The translations under genes and the position numbers were made by a program. Shown piece by piece: positions 44,067 to 50,688 of a DNA stretch of 54,811 bases. Position 1 is the first letter of the stretch. The number at the start of each line of letters is the position of its first letter. This DNA is from Akkermansiaceae bacterium (lineage in GTDB: Bacteria > Verrucomicrobiota > Verrucomicrobiia > Verrucomicrobiales > Akkermansiaceae): NCBI GenBank assembly GCA_023253625.1, contig JALRFY010000066.1, positions 1 to 54,811 of the forward strand, written 5' to 3'. Below the pieces are notes generated by a model. The model ran no database searches. It worked only from the letters and a program-made list of their open reading frames with translations, and had not been told where the DNA came from.

Positions 44067-45245
44067 TCAGGATGAGAGTTTGCGAAAGACTTCGCGGGCG
44101 AGGACGAGTTCCTCATTGGCGGGAATGACGAGCACGCGGGCCGGAGAGGTGCCGGTGGCAATATCCGCCTCGACGGCCCGGCAGGCTTCATTCCGGACAG
44201 GATCGAGCTGGATGCCGAAGCCTTCGAGTCCATCGCAGACGGCAGCGCGGATGTCGGCGCCATTTTCGCCGATCCCGGCGGTGAAAACGAGGGCGTCGAT
44301 GCCGCTGAGCTCGATCATGAACGCACCGAGCCAGTGGCGGATGGAGTGAATGAGGCACTCGATGGCGAGTTTGGCATCGGCATGGCCCGCGGCGGCGGCG
44401 GCGCGGACGTCACGGATGTCGTTGGAGATGCCGGAGATTCCCAACAGCCCGGATTCCTTGGTGAGCTGGCGTTCCGCTTCATCGAACGGGATGCCGAGCG
44501 TGCGGATGGCATAGGGAATGGCACCCGAGTCAAGATCGCCGACGCGGTTGTTCTGTGGCAGTCCGCTCTGCGGCGAGAATCCCATGCTGGAGCCGATGGC
44601 CACGCCGTTGAGGATGCCGGTGACGGAACTGGAGCCGCCGAGGTGGCAGGAAACAACACGGAATGGCTTGGCGCCGGTTTGCCGCGGGCCGTCCTGATAG
44701 AGGCGGCGGGCGGTTTCCGCCACATCCTCACGCCCGCACAGTTCGGCGGAGCGCTCGGCAATGAACTTGTGGCTCGCTCCATGAAAGCCGTAGCGGCGGA
44801 TGCCGATGTCACGCCATGCTTTTGGAATGGCATAGCTGTGACTGGCGGCGCTGGTCCACTGATAGAACGCGGTCTCGAAGAGCGCGACGAGTCTAGCCTT
44901 GGGCAATGATCGGGCAAACTGGCGGATGCCGTTGGCGTAAGGCGGGTTGTGGGCCGGCGCGACGGCGGCAAAGCCCTCCAATGCGTCGATCGCTGATTGG
45001 TCGGCGATGACACAGCCGCTGAGATTCTTGCCAAGCACCGTCTTGAAACCGACCGCATCGATCTCATCCGGCGAGGAGATGACGCCGTCGCGCTGCAAGG
45101 ACGCCAGGGCGTCATCGATCACGGTGCCGTAATCCTCCACGCGCTCGTAGCCACCCTTGGCCACGACCTCCCCCCCGCCCGCTTCCATGCGGAAGAGGCG
45201 GTATTTGAACGAGGTCGAGCCGAGGTTGGCGACGAGGATGAGCAT
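44067..45245 (-). CDS. Microcompartment-associated acetate/propionate kinase
   Basis: An ASKHA-family carboxylate kinase of 392 residues, homologous to AckA. In this operon it would convert the acyl phosphate made by PduL (lactyl phosphate) to the acid, making ATP. The phosphate motifs are NLGSTSFKYRLF at the N-terminus, RYGFHGASHKF, HLGGSSSVTGILNG, and FTAGIGENGADIR. Phosphate motif 1 has Leu-Gly where AckA commonly has Cys/Ala/Ser-Gly. The ATG at 45245 is the family start. There is no obvious N-terminal encapsulation helix, so the kinase may be outside the shell. Confidence 0.92.
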   Translation of the reverse strand: MLILVANLGSTSFKYRLFRMEAGGGEVVAKGGYERVEDYGTVIDDALASLQRDGVISSPDEIDAVGFKTVLGKNLSGCVIADQSAIDALEGFAAVAPAHNPPYANGIRQFARSLPKARLVALFETAFYQWTSAASHSYAIPKAWRDIGIRRYGFHGASHKFIAERSAELCGREDVAETARRLYQDGPRQTGAKPFRVVSCHLGGSSSVTGILNGVAIGSSMGFSPQSGLPQNNRVGDLDSGAIPYAIRTLGIPFDEAERQLTKESGLLGISGISNDIRDVRAAAAAGHADAKLAIECLIHSIRHWLGAFMIELSGIDALVFTAGIGENGADIRAAVCDGLEGFGIQLDPVRNEACRAVEADIATGTSPARVLVIPANEELVLAREVFRKLSS

Positions 45246-45250
45246 CTTGG

Positions 45251-45280
45251 ATTTCAAATTTGAAATTTGAAATTTCAAAT
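45251..45280. repeat. Heptad tandem repeat, unit ATTTSAA
   Basis: Four seven-base units ATTTCAA, ATTTGAA, ATTTGAA, ATTTCAA fill the gap between BMC-H 2 and the kinase. Because the units are alternately self-complementary, the block also contains two perfect 16-base palindromes. Confidence 0.8.
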
Positions 45281-45558
45281 CAGCCGAGCCACGCGCCGAG
45301 CTTCGACAGGTCGTCGTGCGGGCGCGGGATGACTTGGACGGAGGAAACCTGTCCGAGGTTGGATGCGGCTGCCGCGGCGGCGTCGAGGCCGGCCTTGACG
45401 GCGGCGACATCGCCGGTGAAGAAGCCGGTGACGAGGCCCGAGCCGATTTTTTCCCAGCCGGTCATCTTGATGTCGGCGGCTTTGAGTGCGGCGTCGGAGC
45501 CTTCGAGGAGCGAGATGAGGCCCTTGGTTTCAAGGATGCCGATTGCTTGTTTGGCCAT
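45280..45558 (-). CDS. BMC-H shell protein 2
   Basis: A 92-residue hexameric shell protein. MAKQAIGILETKGLISLLEG begins the BMC fold. The pore loop KIGSGLV is identical to that of PduA, which forms a small polar pore. GDVAAVKAGLDAAAAAASNL and VSSVQVIPRPHDDLSKL complete the domain. It precedes the kinase and lies 54 bases after BMC-H 1, with a heptad repeat in the gap. Confidence 0.96.
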   Translation of the reverse strand: MAKQAIGILETKGLISLLEGSDAALKAADIKMTGWEKIGSGLVTGFFTGDVAAVKAGLDAAAAAASNLGQVSSVQVIPRPHDDLSKLGAWLG

Positions 45559-45575
45559 ATTCTTAAAAGTTTGTT

Positions 45576-45599
45576 AGTTTTCAGATTTCAGTTTTCAGG
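45576..45599. repeat. Heptad tandem repeat, unit AGTTTTC
   Basis: Three units AGTTTTC, AGATTTC, AGTTTTC plus AGG lie between BMC-H 1 and BMC-H 2. The unit is the same as in the ilvB-ilvH gap 25 kb away. Confidence 0.7.
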
Positions 45600-45612
45600 A
45601 TGAAGACTGGTT

Positions 45613-45885
45613 TCACGCGATTCCGAACTGGCTGAGGAGTTCGGGGTGCGGGCGGGCGATGACGTGGGAGCTGATCAGCTCGCCGACGCGGCCGGCGGCG
45701 TCGGCTCCGGCATCGACGGCGGCTTTGACGCTGCCGACGTCGCCTTTGACGATGACGGTGATGAAGGCTCCGCCGATCTGGGTCTGGCTGACGAGCTGGA
45801 CATTGGCGGCCTTGGCCATTGCGTCGGTGGCTTCGACGCTTCCGACGTAGCCTTTGGTTTCAATCATGCCGAGTGCGGTACTCAT
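45613..45885 (-). CDS. BMC-H shell protein 1
   Basis: A 90-residue hexameric shell protein starting [20 protein letters not shown]. The pore loop is QIGGAFI, which should give a wider, less polar opening than [25 protein letters not shown] and [15 protein letters not shown] complete the fold. Second gene of the operon, 26 bases after pduL. Its length and position match the main facet protein of PV loci. Confidence 0.96.
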   Translation of the reverse strand: MSTALGMIETKGYVGSVEATDAMAKAANVQLVSQTQIGGAFITVIVKGDVGSVKAAVDAGADAAGRVGELISSHVIARPHPELLSQFGIA

Positions 45886-45911
45886 GGTGCTGTGGGGTTG
45901 GTGTGTTGATA

Positions 45912-46592
45912 TTACTTGGTCAGTTCGCAGAAAGTGTCGGGTTTGAGGCCGCAGGCATTCCCTTCATCGGTATCGATATGGACTTCGAGCTTGAACGATG
46001 GGTCCACGCGGACGACCAGGTTGTCGAAGGTCATGCCGAGCGGGCCGTGAACCTTGAGTTTCATGGTGTCGAGATGCTTGACGTTGTAAAATTGCGCGTC
46101 GTCCGGGTGCATGTGGACGTGCGGCTGGGCGCGGATGACGCCGTCGGACATTTCAAAGTAGCCATTCGGTCCCATCAGCATGCAGCCCGGAGTGCCTTTG
46201 ATGTCGCCGGACATGCGCACGGGGATGTCGAAGCCGAGCGAGACGGCGTCGGTGTAAGCAAGCTCCACCTGGTTGAGATTGCGGCATGGCCCGAGGATGC
46301 GGAGGTTGGAAATGACGCGGCTGCGCGGCCCGATAAGGGTGACGGTTTCCTTGGCGGCGTATTGCCCCTCCTGATAAAGCGCCTTCATCGGCGTGAGCTG
46401 GTGGCCGGGGCCGAACAGCGCCTCCACGGCCGCCTGCGTCAGGTGGCAGTGGCGGGCGGAAATATTCACCAGCAGGGCGTTCGGAGCTTTTGCCGCCGCG
46501 GGTAGCGATAGGCCCAGACGGGCATAAACCTGCTCCCGGACCATGTGTTCAACCACCGCACGTGGTGTGGATTTGGAAAGCTGTGCTGACAT
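45912..46592 (-). CDS. pduL: PduL-type phosphotransacylase
   Basis: A 226-residue PTAC_B-family enzyme that swaps CoA for phosphate on an acyl group, here probably lactyl-CoA to lactyl phosphate, recycling CoA inside the shell. The N-terminal helix [20 protein letters not shown] is a likely encapsulation peptide. The two beta-barrel repeats contain the zinc-binding NISARHCHL and HVHMHPDDA motifs, with [20 protein letters not shown] near the end. First gene of the microcompartment operon; it diverges from the DeoR-type regulator. It is unrelated to the Pta at 22992. Confidence 0.95.
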   Translation of the reverse strand: MSAQLSKSTPRAVVEHMVREQVYARLGLSLPAAAKAPNALLVNISARHCHLTQAAVEALFGPGHQLTPMKALYQEGQYAAKETVTLIGPRSRVISNLRILGPCRNLNQVELAYTDAVSLGFDIPVRMSGDIKGTPGCMLMGPNGYFEMSDGVIRAQPHVHMHPDDAQFYNVKHLDTMKLKVHGPLGMTFDNLVVRVDPSFKLEVHIDTDEGNACGLKPDTFCELTK

Positions 46593-46679
46593 GAGCTGGC
46601 GTTGTTTTTCCTTGATTTGGGTGTTGAGTCAATTCATTTTTCCAAAAATTCCCAACCAAACACAGAAATATCCAACTCA
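46593..46679. promoter_or_regulatory. Divergent control region of the microcompartment operon and deoR-type gene
   Basis: An 87-base AT-rich gap between two divergent starts. TTGAGT (46624-46629) and ACTCAA (46675-46680) form an inverted pair 46 bases apart, with CCAAAAATTCCCAACC between. This is a reasonable place for DeoR-family operator half-sites. No strong -35/-10 pair stands out, so promoters are inferred from position only. Confidence 0.4.
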
Positions 46680-47441
46680 ATGCTTGCGATCGAACGTCAA
46701 CGCCGGATTCTGGAAATGCTGCTGGCCCAAGGTTCGCTGCGGACCACTGAGACCGCGGAGACCCTGGGTGTGACGGATGAGACGGTTCGGCGCGACTTTG
46801 AGGTTTTGGAGAAACGCGGCGAGCTGGCGCGGATGCACGGCGGAGCCAGCCGGGTGGAGAAAATCCGCAAGGATCTTCCGTTCACCGAGCGGCAGGCGAT
46901 CATGCGCGGGGAAAAGCGCGCCATTGCGATGCTGGCGGCGGAGCGCATCCAGCCGAATGAGAACATTTTTCTCGATGCGAGTTCCACGGTGCTCACCCTG
47001 ACGGAATTCCTGCCGGATTTTCCGCTGACCATCCTGACCAACGCCTTGAACGTGATCACGGCGCTCGCCGGGCGGCCGCATCTGGAGCTCATCTGCACCG
47101 GCGGACTCTACGAGGAAAAGTCACGCTCGTTCATCGGCCCGGCCTCGGAAACCGTTCTGGAGCGCTACAACATCCACCGCATGTTCCTCTCCGGCGACGG
47201 CATCCACATGGAGCGCGGCATCAGCGAGAGCAATGCCCACCAGGCTGCTTTCAAGGAGCGCACGATCGCGGGCGCGGAGGACGTCGTATTTCTCACCGAT
47301 CATGGCAAACTCGGCCGCAAGGCACCGTTTTTCTTCGCCAAGGTCACGGACCTGAGTTGCCTGATCACCGACGCGCAGGCCGACGTGGAATTCCTGGCAA
47401 AACTGCGGGATCAAGGCATTGAAGTGCTTACAGCCGGATGA
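46680..47441 (+). CDS. DeoR/GlpR-family transcriptional regulator
   Basis: A 253-residue repressor-type protein. The N-terminal winged helix reads ERQRRILEMLLAQGSLRTTE and LGVTDETVRRDFEVLEKRGE, followed by the family signature MHGGAS. The C-terminal sugar-phosphate sensor domain contains IFLDASSTVLTL, TILTNALNVI, CTGGLYEEKSRSFIGP and TDHGKLG. The ATG at 46680 (MLAIERQRRIL) is the family start. Its divergent position at the head of the operon argues that it responds to a pathway phosphosugar such as fuculose- or rhamnulose-1-phosphate. DeoR-type regulators are typical of PV loci. Confidence 0.93.
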   Translation: MLAIERQRRILEMLLAQGSLRTTETAETLGVTDETVRRDFEVLEKRGELARMHGGASRVEKIRKDLPFTERQAIMRGEKRAIAMLAAERIQPNENIFLDASSTVLTLTEFLPDFPLTILTNALNVITALAGRPHLELICTGGLYEEKSRSFIGPASETVLERYNIHRMFLSGDGIHMERGISESNAHQAAFKERTIAGAEDVVFLTDHGKLGRKAPFFFAKVTDLSCLITDAQADVEFLAKLRDQGIEVLTAG

Positions 47442-47492
47442 CCCTGGTTCCAAAGCTGGAGACCAGGTGAATGGCGTGTGTCATTTCCCGGC

Positions 47493-48374
47493 TCAACGGA
47501 ATCCCGCGAGCCGGTGGTTGAAGGCGACCGAGCGGCGCAGGGCGCGCATCACATCAACCAAGCCACGCTGTGAAACCGCCACTGCGGCGCAGGACGCATC
47601 GTGGTGGCTGTAGCGGCTGATATAGCGGCCGATTTCGGCAAACAATTGGCGCATCTGGGTATCGAGCAGCCCTCTTTCGGCGCGCAGGATGGAGATTTCC
47701 TTGTTGCACTCGCCGATGGCCTGGAAGGCCTGCGAGGCTAGCTCACGCTGTTTGAGACGCTCCTCTTTGAGAATTTGGTCGAGCTTGTCCAATTTGCCAT
47801 CGCCCTGCTCGATGAGCCCGCCGATTCGAATGCGCTCTTCTTTAAGTTCCGCAAAGCGCTCTTTCAATACCTGGAGCCGCGCCTTGACTTTTTCGGCTTC
47901 CTCGAATCCGGCGAAAGAGCCGCCCGATTCGCCGGTGAGCACCTCGAGTTTCATCTTGAGTCCCACATATGCGCGCCGGACCTCACGCGCATCGGCCACG
48001 ATCTTGTCTCGCTCGCTTGCCAGGGCCTCCAGCTCGGTGAGCAGGGCGACGCGTTGATTGACGATTTCCTGGTTTTCCTCCGGCATGTTGTTGAGCAGCT
48101 CGGCCCGCTCCTGGTGGGCCTTGTCAAGCCGCGTCTGGCAGTCCTGGAGTTTCTCATCCACGGCCATGCGCTCTTTCATGAGCTTGCGCAGGTTCCAGTA
48201 TTCCACGGAGAGTTTTTCGACATGCTCCACCTTTTGCCAGATGGCCTCCCCGAGATAGGCTTCGGCTTCGCGGAGCAGGTGCATTTCGCTGGCGGCATCC
48301 GCCATGCGCTGAGGCCTGCGGACATAGCCGAAGGCCTGGGCGATGCGGGCGATGAAATATTTCGACGAGGTCAT
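47493..48374 (-). CDS. Coiled-coil protein translationally coupled to acs
   Basis: A 293-residue cytosolic protein I do not recognise. Residues about 30-245 are nearly continuous charged coiled coil ([40 protein letters not shown]). The start [20 protein letters not shown] is basic-aromatic and could touch membrane or partner protein. A histidine/cysteine patch (YSHHDASC) lies near the C-terminus. Its ATG overlaps the acs stop (ATGA), so it is made together with acetyl-CoA synthetase. No signal peptide or transmembrane helix was seen. It converges on the deoR-type gene. Confidence 0.75.
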   Translation of the reverse strand: MTSSKYFIARIAQAFGYVRRPQRMADAASEMHLLREAEAYLGEAIWQKVEHVEKLSVEYWNLRKLMKERMAVDEKLQDCQTRLDKAHQERAELLNNMPEENQEIVNQRVALLTELEALASERDKIVADAREVRRAYVGLKMKLEVLTGESGGSFAGFEEAEKVKARLQVLKERFAELKEERIRIGGLIEQGDGKLDKLDQILKEERLKQRELASQAFQAIGECNKEISILRAERGLLDTQMRQLFAEIGRYISRYSHHDASCAAVAVSQRGLVDVMRALRRSVAFNHRLAGFR

Positions 48375-50338
48375 TGGCGGGCGCGTGATTCGGATATCTG
48401 CCGCTGCAGGTTCTCGACGACCGAAAAGTCTTCGAGCGTGGTGACATTGCCGGCGACGGTGCCGGTGGTGACCAATTCCTTGAGCAGGCGGCGCATGATT
48501 TTGCCCGAGCGGGTTTTGGGAAGCCCCGGCGTGAAAAAAAGATCGTCCGGCTTGGCAATGGCACCGATCACCTTGCCGACGTGACCGCGCAGTTCCTCGC
48601 GGAGCCCCACAGACTCGTCAAAGCCGCCCTTGAGCGTGACGAAGGCGGCGACGGCCTGGCCTTTCAAGTCGTCCGGCCGGCCGATCACCGCGGCCTCCGC
48701 CACGGCCGGATGTGAGACAAGCGCGCTCTCGATTTCCGCAGTGCCAAGGCGGTGGCCGGAAACATTGAGCACGTCGTCGAGGCGGCCGATGATCCAGAAA
48801 TTGCCGTCCTTGTCACGGCGAGCGCCATCGCCGGCGGTGTAGAGACCGGGGTAGTCGGACCAATAGGTTTTCCGGTAGCGTTCCTTGTCGCCGTGAATCG
48901 TGCGGATCATCGACGGCCACGGCTTGCGGATCACGAGGCGGCCGTCCTGGTCGGGTTTGCACTCCTTGCCTGCTTCATCAAGGATGGCGGCATCGATGCC
49001 GAAGAACGGCAGCGTCGCGGTGCCGGCCTTGAGCGGAGTGGCTCCGGGCAGGGGGGAAATGAGGATGGCTCCAGTCTCCGTTTGCCACCAGGTATCGACG
49101 ATCGGGCATTTGCCGCCGCCGATGTGTTTGTGATACCAATTCCATGCCTCCGGATTGATCGGCTCGCCAACCGAACCGAGCAGCCGCAGCGATGACAGGT
49201 CGCAAGCCGCGGGAAAATGATCGCCGGCCTTGATGAAGGCGCGGATGGCGGTGGGCGCCGTGTAGAAGATCGTGACGCCGTATTCCTCCACCATTTTCCA
49301 GAAGCGTCCGAAGTCCGGGAAATTCGGCGCGCCCTCATACATCACCTGCGTGACGCCGTTGGCCAGCGGTCCATAGACGATGTAGGAATGCCCGGTGATC
49401 CAGCCGACATCGGCGGTGCACCAGTAAACATCCTCATCGTTCATATCGAAGATGTATTTGCAGGTGCTGTAGGTGCCGGTGAGGTAGCCGCCGGAGGTGT
49501 GGAGGATGCCCTTCGGCTTGCCAGTGGAGCCGGAGGTGTAGAGCAGGAAAAGCGGATGCTCGGAATCGAAGGCCTTCGCCTTGTGCCTGGCGGAAACGGC
49601 GGCCACCTCGTCGTGCCACCAGGTGTCGCGAGGATCGGTCATGGACACCTCGTTTTCACAGCGCTTCACCACGATCACGCGCTGGACATGCCTGTATTTC
49701 GCCAGCGCCTCATCGACCACCGGCTTGAGCGGCACCACCTTGCCGCGCCGCCATCCGCCATCGGCGGTGACGATGGTGGTGGCACCGGAGTCTTCGAGAC
49801 GATCGACGATGGCATCCGCGGCGAAGCCGCCGAACACGACATTGTGCGCGGCACCGATGCGGGCGCAGGCAAGCATGGCGACTGCAGCCTCCGGAATCAT
49901 CGGCATGTAGATCAACACGCGCTCGCCGGCCTTGACGCCTTTTTTCTCCAGCACGTTGGCAAAGCGGCACACCTCTCGCTGGAGTTGGCCGTAGGTGAGC
50001 ACGCGTTTGTCGCCGGGCTCACCCTCCCAGATGATGGCAGCCTTGTTTTTCCGCGCTCCCTCGGCATGGCGGTCCACGCAGTTTTCACACACGTTGAGCC
50101 TGCCGCCGACGAACCACTTGGCGAACGGAGCCTTCCATTCGAGCGTCTTGCTCCATTTCTTGCGCCACAGGAGCTCCTTCGCCTCCTTCGCCCAGAACCC
50201 GGCCGGTTTCTCGATCGATTTCTGGTAGAGCTTCCTGTATGCGGCCAACGAGGGAATCCGCGCTTTCTTCGCAAACTCCTTCGGCGGCTGATGGACTTGG
50301 TCGTGATCGTGACTGGGAGTGGATTTTTTGGAGCTCAT
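48371..50338 (-). CDS. acs: Acetyl-CoA synthetase
   Basis: Activates acetate (or another short acid) to the CoA thioester via an acyl-AMP. The 655-residue protein contains [58 protein letters not shown] and [20 protein letters not shown]. The C-terminal [11 protein letters not shown] carries the catalytic lysine, about residue 613, which is the acetylation site in characterised Acs. A plausible role here is recovery of acids released by fermentation or by the microcompartment. A coiled-coil gene overlaps its stop. Confidence 0.96.
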   Translation of the reverse strand: MSSKKSTPSHDHDQVHQPPKEFAKKARIPSLAAYRKLYQKSIEKPAGFWAKEAKELLWRKKWSKTLEWKAPFAKWFVGGRLNVCENCVDRHAEGARKNKAAIIWEGEPGDKRVLTYGQLQREVCRFANVLEKKGVKAGERVLIYMPMIPEAAVAMLACARIGAAHNVVFGGFAADAIVDRLEDSGATTIVTADGGWRRGKVVPLKPVVDEALAKYRHVQRVIVVKRCENEVSMTDPRDTWWHDEVAAVSARHKAKAFDSEHPLFLLYTSGSTGKPKGILHTSGGYLTGTYSTCKYIFDMNDEDVYWCTADVGWITGHSYIVYGPLANGVTQVMYEGAPNFPDFGRFWKMVEEYGVTIFYTAPTAIRAFIKAGDHFPAACDLSSLRLLGSVGEPINPEAWNWYHKHIGGGKCPIVDTWWQTETGAILISPLPGATPLKAGTATLPFFGIDAAILDEAGKECKPDQDGRLVIRKPWPSMIRTIHGDKERYRKTYWSDYPGLYTAGDGARRDKDGNFWIIGRLDDVLNVSGHRLGTAEIESALVSHPAVAEAAVIGRPDDLKGQAVAAFVTLKGGFDESVGLREELRGHVGKVIGAIAKPDDLFFTPGLPKTRSGKIMRRLLKELVTTGTVAGNVTTLEDFSVVENLQRQISESRARQ

Positions 50339-50392
50339 GGCAGCGGCGAAATGGATTGCGGAAACGGCTTGTGAGCCACCCGTGGCGCGAAG

Positions 50393-50470
50393 CTAAAAGC
50401 CGATTTCCCGGGCGGCAAGAAACAAGAAACCGCAAATCAAAACCGCCACGGCGGTCAAACCCGTGGCCAT
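50393..50470 (-). CDS. Possible 25-residue single-span membrane peptide
   Basis: A short frame upstream of acs reads MATGLTAVAVLICGFLFLAA then REIGF. Most of its length could span a membrane and a basic-acidic end follows. There is no clear ribosome binding site. The 14-base inverted repeat at 50442-50455 lies within it. It may be a genuine small protein, or a chance hydrophobic frame in the acs leader. Confidence 0.25.
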   Translation of the reverse strand: MATGLTAVAVLICGFLFLAAREIGF

Positions 50471-50688
50471 CCAACACCCAATCGGCCGCCGCCCTCTGAT
50501 GGCTGGATGGGACCCTCGGTGCCGCCGGTTTCACCATGCCGGTGGAATGGATGCGCGCGGGTGCCCCGGGCATCGGCGCATGCTCGCGGCCTGCAAGGCT
50601 CGGCAGGCAATCACCGGATTCCGGAAATTTTTCCCATCGCCATGGCATGTGGCCAGATTAGCCTTTCGCCGCCCCGCCTCGACATCCC
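50471..50688. other. Intergenic region between acs leader and CBM20-GH77 gene
   Basis: Together with 50339-50470 this is a 350-base divergent gap. ACCGCC-AC-GGCGGT at 50442-50455 is a perfect inverted repeat that could be an operator. No other structure or gene was recognised. Confidence 0.4.

Noticed and set aside
43682-45599. Tandem repeats considered as a CRISPR array
   Set aside because: Units are only seven bases, without spacers or adjacent cas genes.
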